A program made the position numbers and the translations under genes. This document shows, in pieces, positions 1 through 12,430 of a DNA stretch of 64,000 nucleotides. The notes below the pieces were generated by a model. That model saw only the letters and a program-made list of their open reading frames with translations, had not been told where the DNA came from and searched no databases. The number at the start of each line of letters is the position of its first letter. The first letter of the stretch is position 1. Origin of the DNA: Tomocerus qinae (taxonomy: Eukaryota; Arthropoda; Collembola; Entomobryomorpha; Tomoceridae); assembly GCA_020055645.1 (NCBI GenBank), contig CM034547.1, positions 38,357,909 to 38,421,908 on the forward strand, given 5' to 3'.

Positions 1-3000
1 TCACTTGCTACACTTCATATACCCGTCTACATCTACACCTCACAAATAACAAGGTACTTTACACATACATAAAATATCACTTAGTTCCAACGAGACATGA
101 CACCTATCAATTTTACTCTCACATCTTGACACTGATACACATACATAGTGATAAGTGTGTAGTCGCATCTGATCTACACTCTGCCTTACACTCCTCTCTT
201 CCTACTTACAAAGTTCGAGTTGAGACAGAAATTCATTTTCGCTTTACATTTGTCTCGTTGTCTTAAGCTGCTATTAACCATCTAAATTCTTTATATTCCC
301 TGAACTTGGATACATTTAGAAGTAGAGCAAAATAACCCATAACCTAAGCTATTTTCTGGCTTTACTGACATAATTTTAAGTGCATTTTTACTAAAAATAA
401 CATTGGAAAGGTAGGTCAAAAGTGCTATCAAGTAAATCTTATCCTCACCGAAAATTGTACAAATAGGTAAGGTATTCGTTATATTTATCACCAAGAATTC
501 ATTTATTGGAATGCTAATACGGATTCTAGTTGTCAATCAATTCTTTTTATATTGTTATATAGTTTGCTTATATTATTGAGATACTATTATATAGGACCAA
601 TTAGACATTTCATTTATTATAGAATTTTTTTTTCCAATTTGCACATGGTGTCATGTAAAAAATGAGACACCTTTGTAGCATGTGATGCCTTTTCAATCTG
701 TTTGTATAACTTTGAGACTTTGAGAGACGGTTGAACAATAAATTAAAGGAAAGGTTAAATATAAATACGTCTGCTTTTTAATACATTTTATCCTTCAAAG
801 AGCTGAAGAATAAATCATCATTTGGAGTTTGGACATATTCAGCTAGCTGTCAATTAGCAACAAAATTCATATTTACATGCACATACCTAATTTATAGATC
901 TGCTTTTAATATTGTGAGATTGCGACATGTATGCTAATATTAAGTAATGAGCACCGCATCCAATGAAATTGCACAATGTAGCTATCTAAATGGATTTTTC
1001 AATTACAATGTGCGTTGGAATATAAATACACCTGGTCCGAATCAAACTGGATTTATGAATAGATAGTTAATAGTTGGGCACAATTGTACATTTTTTCTCC
1101 TTATTGTACACCAGATAGAAAGGTTAATACCTCCAAGGGATAGATTAAACCAGAAATTGAACAAAAAATCATTAGATCCAGACATTTGCTCATAGGGACG
1201 TATTTAGAGAGAATTTCTCAAGGGTTTTTTCAATACTGTTCTGACGCAGAAGAATTCAACCTAAAAAGAGCTATAATCTGACACTGGAAGCGAGAAACAT
1301 TTTTTTGATTTTCGGAATAAAGTCCCCTCCCCACTTAATAGCACTTTTAAACTAACCATTAATAATTTATGCGTTATAATTGAAATTTCAGATTATTCTG
1401 TAGGTTTTAAAGGCAACAATCAACCACTTGGTTTTAAGTATATTTGAATGAGTATACAGTTTTAGTGAATAATAAATTCATGCATATTACATAAAAGAAT
1501 ATAATAATACATAGAAGTGTCTGCAATTAAAAAAATGTTCATGCAAATGTAGAAAATGGGTATGGAGCTACTTTTAGTTATGCTGTTGTCACAATTAATG
1601 TTTAAAATAGAATATACAAGGACAAATACCTGGATAATATTTCAATGTATACGTGGGCAAACTTAATAGAACGATATATACCTATTTGTACAGATGTGAT
1701 CAAAATGACATAATAGGTAAGCGTGTTTCCATTTGTGTTATCCATTTGACTGTAAAATATTGCTTTGGCGAAGAATGTGGCTGTTTAATGTTTAATACCA
1801 AAGGTGTAATTAATATCTATGCGGTTTGGGGAGACAAATCGTTTGTTGTTGGCAGATATTTATAGCCTTCTCCTTTAACTCGACTTGAACTTGACTGTCC
1901 AACAAAAGTTATTTAAAAGTCAAGCAGGAAAAGATGTACTTTGCTCCGTGTGAACATAAATAATTTTTGAGCATTTTTGGACGTGATGCAATTCAAGGCA
2001 TTGCAGAAAGTTTCTGCACCAAAGGCGAAAAGTGAAGGAAGTGGAGTGCAACTATTTTTGCAATTTGCACGCAATGATGTGTTATTCGATTTGCGCCTCT
2101 ACTCCATTTACCATTTGCACATTTCCAGCATAGTACTGAGTAGAAGCATGTTTCAGTCTAGGTTCTTAAGCAAGTAGGTATGTGCTTATCATTATCAGAG
2201 AGTGACTTGGTTAGGTATATACATTTAGCATATATGCAAAATAATTTCACGAATAAGTAAGTTCTTCAGCTGACATTGTAAGTCAGAACTCAACTAGTTA
2301 GAACATTTAAGATACAATGGAGAGAGAGAGAAAAGTTAAACTATCTTCTTGTGAGCCGTACCCTTGACTTTGTTAGTGTTTCTGCAAAACCAGCACTAAT
2401 GTAGTTTAGTTGGTAATTGATGTGAAGCCAACCAAGGGGAGCCAAACGTGCAAGACTTATCTGCATTATTACATAAATACATATAAATACTAAGATAATG
2501 TCTCGCTCTGCAGCTGCTTATTGTTAACTGTGTAGAGAGGTATTCTAATGCATGAGTGTATTATTAGAAGTACAGTCCTCAATGTTCTTGAGTGTGGCTA
2601 GCTCTTTCTGTAACAAAATAAATAAGTAACTACCGACTAATAATAAACACACACACGTGCTATATCTGTATAATATAGACCGGTATGAGTCGGTGGGAGC
2701 TCATTATTTTATTACGTGCATTTATAGATGTTACGTAAGCCTTATACTCTCAGACACATTACTTGACTTCAATTTAAATTCACATTAGCAAGCAATAATA
2801 AATAAATAAGATGTCTCTAAGTAAGTCAAGCCCAGACTCTGCCCTCGGCACTATCATTAGTATTATGCACAATTTGCACTGGAACATTTTATTTATGAAT
2901 GTTGATATTCTCCGCTCTGTGCTACATGGCTTACTTTTTATTTGATCCGTCCTTCTGCACGGTTATCCATTCTCGCTCTCGTTTTACATCTTAAATTGAC

Positions 3001-4979
3001 TAACAAAAGAGATCTAATAATTGTAAATTGGAAAACCATAACTTTTAAGATGTCCCTAATTATTCTGACTTTGTACATACCTAGCACTCCCTCTATATTG
3101 TTAAACACAAAAAATCTCCTTCGGAATAATTAACAGCAATAATTTCATACAACTTCTTTAATTTCTTTTGACTACCACAATGATTTATTATTCACTAGCC
3201 AAGCCAAGAGATATATTTTTAGCTCCTTACTTTATCCTGTTAATAAAACTTGCAAATAATTTTTTATACGTACCTATGCAGTTATTACGTTGCAACTTTT
3301 AAGAATCATCGGAATCTCTAATGAACGAAGCATTCATAGTGTCTCTACAATGACAATGATGGAAAAATAATTCAAATACTCACAGATAATAATCAATTCG
3401 CAACACCTATTCAATATTTACATTTTTATAGTTGAGTTATTGTGCTGCACTTCTATCTTAAAAGTGAATTGATTCTTCATTATCCTGATTATTATTTCAT
3501 GCATAATTATTATTACCATTATATAATAATCCTCTCTATGTGCATGAATAGTAACAATAATTAAGAAAGATAAAGGAGAATATCTTTCGTGATCAGTTCT
3601 CCGAACAGTGATAACATCCAATGACACTTGAACAATATTGAATGATCGAATGACTGGAGTTTGTGCAGATACTGGAGAAAACTAGTTTTCGTTGCAAGTA
3701 ATCTTGAATGTTGGAGTCAAGTCAGAGCACAAAAGTCAACTGAGAGCTATCAAAAGGAAAATCTGGAGAATGGACTTGTATGACAAAAAAACGCAGACAT
3801 ATCCTTTTGAATTGAAAATCATTCTGCACCTTCGACTCTGTGGGTGAGTCAAAGACATTACTATCCATTATTGTAATTGGAAAAAGGAAAAGTCCCAGGT
3901 TTAGCTTGTGGATACTAATTAGATGAGGAAAACCAGAAGAACCCAGGTATAATATAAACTACCGCTACATAAAAAAATCAGAACAATGCTAATGCTGGCA
4001 TTCAAGCTGCCACTAAAGCGTACAAGAACAGAAATATTTATTTTTCAGCGCAACATAAAAATCCTGACAAAGACAGTGAGCGATGCATAATTTCAATCGA
4101 TTTGGACTAATTACCTACTGTATGAAGAGTGAATAGAGGTAGAGCTATAAATATTACTAAGGATTGTTTTCCTATGTAAAGTTGTTTAGTTCTTTTTACA
4201 TACTGCGCTAACCTTCTACTCGAAAATGAAGTAAATATATAGGAACAGAAGACAATAGTATTTTATGACTATGTTTCTGTTCTAATGAATATGAAAGGAA
4301 GAGAACAGTATGCAAAGAGCAGAAGAAAGATCAAGCTAATAGAATCATTACCATTGAATTAGTTATCGACAACACAAACGAAAGTCACAGCCAGTCAATC
4401 AGTGTGTGGAAGCAATAATAACAATCTGCCCCACTGTGTGTGCTTCAACATTCTACAGGAATGCATTAAAATACAAACTACTGCTCCTCTGTTGTACTCC
4501 TGCTATACGAAACTCGCCTACTACGTGAACACTAACCTCCTAACTACATAACTCATTAATACATCACCGAGATACGCTAGATTTGAGTAGAGTAGGACAT
4601 GGTAAATGTATACAGATGTATGTAATAGTGACTGTAGTGCTATATTATGGAACTGTATAAGAATTGCTGTACTGCAATGGACTGCAGAAAATGATAGGCC
4701 TAATACCTATCTGTATGTGTTATAGTATAAGAACTGTGAATCAAGGAACATAATAAACGCTACGTACTTTGAATATCTATGTGTGAATCTACATGTATTC
4801 AAGATAGAGATATTTCATCTTGGAAACCGGAGTATCTGTGAAGTGCTGGAGATTCTAGCTGGAACGTGCTCTCTCCATTAGACTTCCTAATGTACTATGT
4901 CCCAGTTCAGTGCAGTTTAGTCGCATTGTCAGCTTGTGCCTCTTCTGAATAAGGATATCGTGAATCTAGTGCTAGAGAC
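1..4979. other. AT-rich non-coding stretch, no gene seen
   Basis: No reading frame here is longer than about 80 codons, and none shows a recognisable domain or a run of exons joined by consistent splice sites. The short frames look like chance in AT-rich DNA. A GGACGTATTTAG match at 1196-1207 repeats the left end of the delimited hAT-like element at 20155, so a degraded copy may lie here, but I could not find its right end. A short GA run lies near 2321. The stretch may be intergenic or part of a long upstream intron; the sequence does not decide this. Confidence 0.6.
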
Positions 4980-6013
4980 ACTGCAAGTGGTATGAGATAA
5001 GCCTACCTTAGCTACCTTCCACTTGTGCCTTGTATCATCCCATCTTTCTTGGAAGTGGAACTTAAGAAAAGGAGACGTCGGTCCACTGCTCTGTGTCAGT
5101 GCAGCTCATCTCCTGCTCCTGCATCCGTATCCAACTCAAACCACCCACATAATAATAGAGCGTCTTCTTCTTCCTCGTCTTCGCTCCCTCTCCTTTCACT
5201 CAACGACCTTTTCGCTACAAATCCAACGCAATCCTACAAGAATTTCCTTTGTTCAGTACTAGTGAACGCATTCGTGATTATTTCTCTTAGAAAGATAAAC
5301 CTTGTAGATTCAATGATTCAACTGAACTAGTTTTTTTCAATTTCATCGATTACTCACTACCTACGCAAAATCTAAAATAAAAAACTCGATAGATTAATCC
5401 TGGTTTAATCTGTGAATTCGCGAAAATATTTATTTGTGCTAGGTCTACAGAAAAAGGGTTTAGCTCATCATAATCGCAGGAATAGCATTTCTATGCTTCA
5501 TTACATACAGACACTATTGTAAACTTTAAAGCTGTGCAGTGCAGAAGCTTTTATTGCTGACTCGGCTAAATATTCACTCTGTTGGCAGGTGATAAGATTA
5601 CTGGAGAATATACGTCCTGTATAAATAGACAAAAAAACTCATTGATTACTCGCTTGTCTATTTTTACCACTCACCTCTCTCGCAATCACATCAGTTCGTT
5701 ATTGTCTGTCCAGTTCAGTCCAGTATACGTCCTCGGATCTAGCCAAAACCAACCCCCGCGATCCAGATCTGGAATTACATTGTTACAAGTTCAACATTGA
5801 ATGGGAAGGAAGAGAACAAAAGTGTCAACCCAATAGAATAGAATTTCAACACTATATCTCAAAATAATTGAGACGAGGCCAAATTAAAAGAAACTGAATT
5901 GTCATTGTGAATCTATTCTCCCTCTGTTCCTGCTCCTTTGACTCTCGCTCCGTCTTTACTTACGCACTTGGCACACCAAAACCAATCAACCTTTGTACTA
6001 CTACAGAAGCCAG
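4980..6013 (+). other. Possible distal 5' untranslated exon region
   Basis: This stretch is richer in C and CT runs than its surroundings and ends in a CAG/gtaatt donor-like site at 6013/6014. Arthropod 5' untranslated exons often look like this. The carbonic anhydrase gene downstream has an exon at 16148 that opens with a good acceptor before its start codon, so an upstream untranslated exon must exist somewhere, and this is one candidate. Two overlapping frames of 79-101 codons near 5023-5330 are low-complexity (Ser/Leu-rich) and are probably not translated. This is an inference only; no promoter motif settles it. Confidence 0.2.
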
Positions 6014-9000
6014 GTAATTAACCTTTTTTCACTTTTACTGCTTGTTACACAACTTCATCTAAAATTACCTGTTCTATTAGTTTAATCATGTCACAGATGC
6101 TCATTTTTATTGAAGCTTGAATGGTTACCATTCAATTCTTGAAATACCCCATTTCTATATATACTCACTCAAACTTCCTTATTGTTGTATGTTAGCATGT
6201 TAACAAGTTGTGAAGCTAAATTGGAATTATTCAAGTTCACATTCTTGTTGTATTATTTGTGGATAAAACAGAAACAGAGCACAATAGTTGTCCATTTCAA
6301 AACCTCCATCAACTGACAGTTCATTTCACAGAAGGAAATATCATCCTAATTATAATACAGATAATACCACTGGAATGTATTCCATTAAAACCACATTTGC
6401 ATACGCATACATAACTACTGAATATCTATTTAGGCATTCTGTCCATATACCCAGCCAGGTAACAATAATGAGCGAGTTTGTTCGCATGTCAAACTGTCAC
6501 ACTGACAAATAAACCAACCTAATACATGACAATACTACAGATAAGCATACAATGGAACTGGCTCCGTTTTAAACTAGTCGCTAAATTGCCTTTTCTGTAC
6601 CATATACCTTTTCCAACCATCCTCAAGACTCAACCACTGTACATTTTTAAACTATTTTTGTTTCATTGTTTCGTTTTAATTGCTTATAAATAGCTTGAAT
6701 AGGTCCCCAAAAAATGTTGGACAATAAATTTAGTTTAAGCAAACTATTGAATACTCCCCCTAATTTGATATAAGCGTAAAGAGGAAAAATTATTACAGGA
6801 AATACAATTATTGACAGGAATTAATTGCTAGATTTTATGAAAAAAATGTTGTGATGACTTTATCAGAGTATCGTATATTATTCCAATATTTAAGATTTAA
6901 TTGGATATTAGCTTGAATAGGTCTCCAAAAAATGTTGGACAATAGTGTTAGTTTAAGCAAGCTATTGAAAACTCCCCCTAATTCGATATCAAGCGAAAGA
7001 AGGAAAACGTATTACAGGAAATACAATTATTGACAGTAGTTAATTGCTGGATTTTATGAAAAAAATTATTTTGGTGACTACCAAAACTATATACAAATGT
7101 ACTATAATAAATAGGATCCTATACCGAAAAATCGTATCTTATTCCAATATTTAGGATTGAATTGGATATTCAAATACAATATTACTTAATCTACATGAAT
7201 ACAGAGGTGGAAGATATACAGCCGGAGTACAGGGGTTAGCACTAAGAGGCAGCTATTAGAGGGGTTGTTATATAGGCATATGGGATAGGATAGTATAAGC
7301 ACTTAACGATTGACTAAATAGGCATGACATGAGTAGAGATGCTAAATATAGAGTCTGGCGAATGACAGACAGGTAGTAATAAAATAAACGCACAATGATA
7401 ATAATGAAAGCAATTTAATGAATGAAAATGGTTAGTAACCAATTTCCCTATTGAGTATAAAGTGTAGCAATTTCTTTGTGCGATGTGCTTCTGCTTGTCT
7501 GTGATTCAAACAGGCAGTACAATTTAGAAGATCTGCTAACAATGCTCTGAGCACTCACAAAACACTTTTGATTTCTATCCCCAAAATAACATATTGTTAC
7601 CCAAAGGTATATTATATCCTGGCTATCACCTGCAGAAGCATTTGGAGATACAGCGATCATCTTGTGCACTTGTAGTGAAGGATTGTTTTACAGTGTCTGT
7701 CACGTTATTTGGTGCACGTACAAAGTGTGTAGAAAGAAAAGTGACTATAAATAGATAAATACAGTAATGCACGTTGGCTTTCTAAAACTTCTTCCATTTA
7801 TTTACATTATATTTTCCATGTATTACTCCTACACTATAATATTTCAGTTTTTCTTAAGTGAAATGCAATGCAGATTTAATTGCAAACTAGACACCTCGTG
7901 CTGTTAGTCATTTCCCATTTCTATTGTAATGCAGTGCAGGGATTGTGTGTGCGAGTTAGAAAACGGTTCATTTAGTCAGTTGACGAGATTTCAATTCACT
8001 TTCAATTTCTTTTATTGCAATTTGTTCTGACACAATCACATCAAGAGCCATGAGCTAAATGCAAAACGTAATAAAGACAAACCTGCAATTAAAATTTTAT
8101 ATGAACAGCGTAAATAGAACAGCCGGAGAAGGAGGAGGTGAGTCTAGTAGTTAAGTAGGTGTTGGGAGAAGCAGGAGTGCTTATTTATTTCATAAACAAG
8201 AGCAGTCGACGTAAGTCAAATAAACCGAGGAGCAAGAGAGAAAAAAGTAGGTAATCAATTCAAACTTACACATAAAACTGCTCTAACTTAACTTTGCTTG
8301 GGAAATAGCTCACCGCAAACAAACATTTTTACAGTTTCTTCTTGTTTATTTGAAATTGAAGCTGTGCATGTGTGGCCTGTCTGGCATCCTATGCGTAGGC
8401 AATGGGTGTAGTGTAAAGTAAATGCAGTGGCTAATGGTTGTGCTGCATTTTTCGTGTGAAGACCTGAGTTAAGCATTATCACATAGCAATCAGTAAGACG
8501 ATACAGTGCCTAAGTAAGTACCGACATTTTGCATTGCTGTCTGCCAAATGCACTGGAAATTTAAGTCTGTCAAAGAAAGTGGCAGATTTTCATTCTGGCA
8601 TTTTGTCAAATGTAAATAATCTATCTATACTGTACGACTTGATGATATCTTCAGAAGTGTCTGACGTTTTATTGCTCTGCTCGCTCTGTTTGCCTCAATA
8701 CTCCTTCATCATACAGCTCGTGTTCAAATAGGAAGGTAGCAAAGCAAGACAAGAAGTTTATGACGCAAGTACATACTTGAATTAAATGTTGAGATTATTT
8801 GTAAAAGTTAAAAACGTACATCCCTTTACGATAATAGAAAACAGTAAAACTAAGAAGATAAAGGACACAAGGAATTTAGTGAAAGAATGAATTTCAATCT
8901 CTGGCACTAACTGCCGTTACAAGAGGAATCATTGTGCAAATAGGTATTGAGTTGGAAAACAATCGCAGCCAGAACAAATGCATATAATATACAGCTCTCG

Positions 9001-12000
9001 TGTATTTATCGATGTTATGGGACATATTGTTCATAATCTCCTGCCGTCCTCGTGCAAAGCCAAAGTCAACCCAGCCGGTTTCCATTTCCATTTAGCTAAG
9101 CACAAATCATTTAGAATATGTTATAATACAATGCAATATCAGATATAGTTTTAAATTCATTGCATATGTATGTATGTTTAGTATTTACGTATCTGTAAGC
9201 AAAACGGTGAATATCTAGGTATATGTGTTATGCAAATACATGCATAATACTATTTTACGACTTTAACATATTTACCAGATATTTTATCGACTTTTATACT
9301 CAGCATTAGTAGGCCTACCTACATTATGCTTACATGTGCATGCTCACTGATGCTTGGCCAGACTTTTTGTACTCGAGCTCTAACTATTTGGTGTCTCTTG
9401 CATTTTGCAAGGACGTATTTATTTCGGGCGACCGTTTTTCATTTTAAGTTGCCCACTTCCTTCATCAGTCTTTTAAGGCGCTTAATGGAGGTATAACTCA
9501 TCTTGAATGTTTTAGTGCACTTTTGATTGTTAATTAATTAAAATTGTTAGCTGTGGCTGCCAATATGACTTTGACCCTTTTTACTATAGGCACCCTCCAT
9601 TCCTTTGCTCATGCGTGGCGCGTAAGTAAATGACCAAAGCCACGCCGGGGCGTAGGAAGCTGTATTTTAAAGCACACTTAATGCTAAAAAATTAATTCTG
9701 GTCAACATATGAACATTTTGAAGATATTTTTGTTCCTACAATGATTGCAATAACGAGCCAGTATTTTTAAAAAACATTTCATATTTTTATGATTTAAAAC
9801 ATGGAAGATAGCATTTTTCATGCTCAAGCTGGCGAAGAGTAGGGCCGCCCCAACGTGTGTTTTGTAGTATATACATTGCGCGCTTTTTGTGGCTCACACT
9901 CGCAATAAGGTTTCAGAATAGAGGATCCCTATATACTTCGCTTAAGGTCACCTTTGTAAGTTAAACTAAATATAACATTTTGAGTCTTAAGTAGCTTCAG
10001 AACTTTTGTTGAAATGTGCTATAGTAGTATAACTTGCATATTACACTTTATCCTGGTTTCCTATAAGTTTATGAGGTTATAATATTAGCTAAAGTGAAAT
10101 AAAATTTCGGAATCCTTTAAATGATGATTATATTTTGAATCGAGGAAACATTATTTCAAAATTTTAATGGTTATTATACGTTAATACCATCAGTTATAGC
10201 GTAGTGTTTATTTTCATGGTTTTAATAGTACATACATTAAAATGGAAATAGTATTTGGCAACTGGTTAGGTACTTGAGGAAGTAACTTGTTTGTGCCTTA
10301 AAAATGCAAAATGGTCGTGTGCAATCAGCAGTGTAAAATAAACATCCTATAGATCATAGCAAACAAGATGGCATATAGTAGGACAGCAGAATACCTTTGA
10401 ATTGTTTATCACGGATAAGATAGCGACAAGTGGCAATTTATAGGATTCGATAAGACAATATTATCACTCTGTCTGTACTGTATCGATTGTGTGACACTTT
10501 ATAGGCAGTTGTGTTAAAAAGGATATCGTTAGCTAGCGTGGAGTCATTTATGAAACTCTTGTGGAGACCTTTGCCATTTATATGATACTAAATAAATAGT
10601 CCTAAGTATAAAGCATTATACAAATAAAAAGACGACGGAATCTGTAACGACGTCTTGAAATTCATTTAGCTTTGCCAAAGCGATAAATCTTTAGGTCGGG
10701 AGTCGTGACTTTAACAATATTCAAAGGAAGTAACGAGAATGTAATCAACTGACAAGAATTAGTATAGGTAATTACTATTCCAAAGTAAATAGTACTTACT
10801 CTAACGAAGTGCTCACTTGAGATAAAGTGAACTGAATATGTTACAGTCAACTCATCTTTCTTCAAATGTTATAACGAGAATGGACGAAATGATATTTATT
10901 TATATATGGAGTAGAGGCATCAATCAGTCACAAAGTCAAAGCTGAAAGACAAAAGACACATTCAAGAATAAGTGAAAGTTAAGGTCACCCGACATGACAT
11001 AGAACATGTTCGTTTAGCATACACGGAATCGTACATATTTATTATTTCTGCACATTGTCTATTCTCTGTTAGGTAATCGCAGCAAGCTGAATGGATTTAT
11101 TCGACTTGTATAATTTAATTATGCACGAAATCCCCGTGTGGTTATAAAGCATATAGTGCTATAATAAGTATGCAAACTATACCTATAATGTGTCCATATA
11201 GAGAAGGAATTGTATTTAAATTGTTTCGTTTGTCTATGTCCATGTAAAGAGTTGTATATGCACTTATGTATGTATTGTCATAATAGTGCATGCAGACAGA
11301 TAGATGTTTGCGATGGTTAGAATAAATATTGTTATAGTTGATGCATACAGTAATTTACAATATTTGCAAATAATCTAGTGTTATGTTTACACATAGTGAT
11401 GTGAGAGTGTGCTCTTATTTGTTCTGTCGTGTCATGAAGTGATATTGGCACAATTGATTTTGATAGATCTATCAGCCGTAGGTAAGGTTATGGCATGACA
11501 TCTCTTGCATTCAAGATCACATCTTAAATAAGGAATATGCTTGAAAACGAGAATGATTGAGGAGGGGAGTCTTGACTGGAGAGAGAGAGAACATAATTTA
11601 CCTTAGAGTAGGACAGAGAATAAACAGAGACAGAAACATGGATGTACGTACAAGCTGAACAAGTGACAAGAGCACTCGACGAAACAAAAAGAGGCATCAA
11701 AGGGCACGAATGAATGACTTTAAACCATTTGAGTATTCATTAGGATTGTAAACAAGTCGGAAATTACATTGAACTGTATGAGCACAATAAAAGATTCTTT
11801 GGCTAATAAATGGGCCATTGCTCAGGGGGAGACATGAGAACAACGCCGATTGACAGCTAAACGTAAACCTGAAACTCTCTTTCTCACTACTCTATACCAA
11901 CATCACAATGAGTGCTGAACGTGACACATTTGTCTCATTCACCACTCTAGCTGTAAATATTCCTTGAATCCCCTCATTTCCCTCCAACAGATATCATCAA

Positions 12001-12371
12001 CCTAATCCTTTTCAGATGTCCCTACACATTCTTAGTAATTCCTAGTTTCAGATATTTGGATCAGGCTTTTCGGCTGATTGCAAATTGCAAGCAGTTAATC
12101 CGCTGACTTTTTATTATGTTCTGCTCTGCCATCATTCACGGATGATTAACTTTTAGCAATGTTCATTTTGTCTTAAACAAACCATCTAATGAATTTTTAT
12201 TTGAACATAATTATTTGAACAGTATGTCACTAATAAAAACGGCACATCCATGTAAGCCATTATATCTAGTATACTATACAGAATGCAGCTGTTAGCTATT
12301 ACTGTTCCAAATATTTTAATCATTACGATATGATTTTCGGAAACGGGATTCTCACTTGTCTCATTCTTTAC
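6014..12371. other. Non-coding stretch containing the duplication and a GC-richer patch
   Basis: Apart from the tandem duplication I see no gene. The patch 9408-9950 stands out: it opens with CAAGGACGTATTTA, identical over 14 bases to the start of the hAT-like element at 20155. It also holds a small inverted repeat, GCGTGGC/GCCACGC, near 9614-9643, and several GC-rich runs in AT-rich DNA. It may be a degraded transposon copy whose right end I cannot define. The remaining frames are short and lack family features. Confidence 0.5.
6692..7170. repeat. Imperfect tandem duplication of about 220 bp
   Basis: Copy 1 (6692-6909) and copy 2 (6910-7170) both begin AGCTTGAATAGGTC and both end in ATTGGATATT. 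They share long blocks such as ATTACAGGAAATACAATTAT with scattered substitutions. Copy 2 is about 43 bp longer because of extra sequence in its second half, around 7065-7125. The copies abut directly. No open reading frame runs through the unit and there are no terminal inverted repeats, so this looks like a local segmental duplication, not a transposon. Confidence 0.85.
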
Positions 12372-12430
12372 TTAAGAGTGCGCAGAAAATTGGATAGGAA
12401 ATATATGTCAATTTTCTGCAGCATTCTTGA
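12372..12430. ncRNA. Candidate miRNA-type hairpin
   Basis: Positions 12372-12392 and 12409-12430 pair almost perfectly: 21 base pairs (19 Watson-Crick, 2 G-U) with a single-base bulge in the right arm, around a 16-nt AT-rich loop. Pairing stops on both sides just outside these limits. Arms of 21 and 22 nt and a total length of 59 nt fit an animal pre-miRNA, though at the short end. The strand cannot be told from the DNA alone, because G-U pairs on one strand become A-C mismatches on the other; the + strand transcript keeps all 21 pairs. No flanking target-site duplication is visible, which argues against a small MITE. I do not recognise a known seed. Confidence 0.35.

Noticed and set aside
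5023-5330. Two overlapping frames of 79 and 101 codons
   Set aside because: They are low-complexity Ser/Leu/Arg-rich and overlap in different frames of the same CT-rich stretch. No domain and no splice partners; more likely untranslated.
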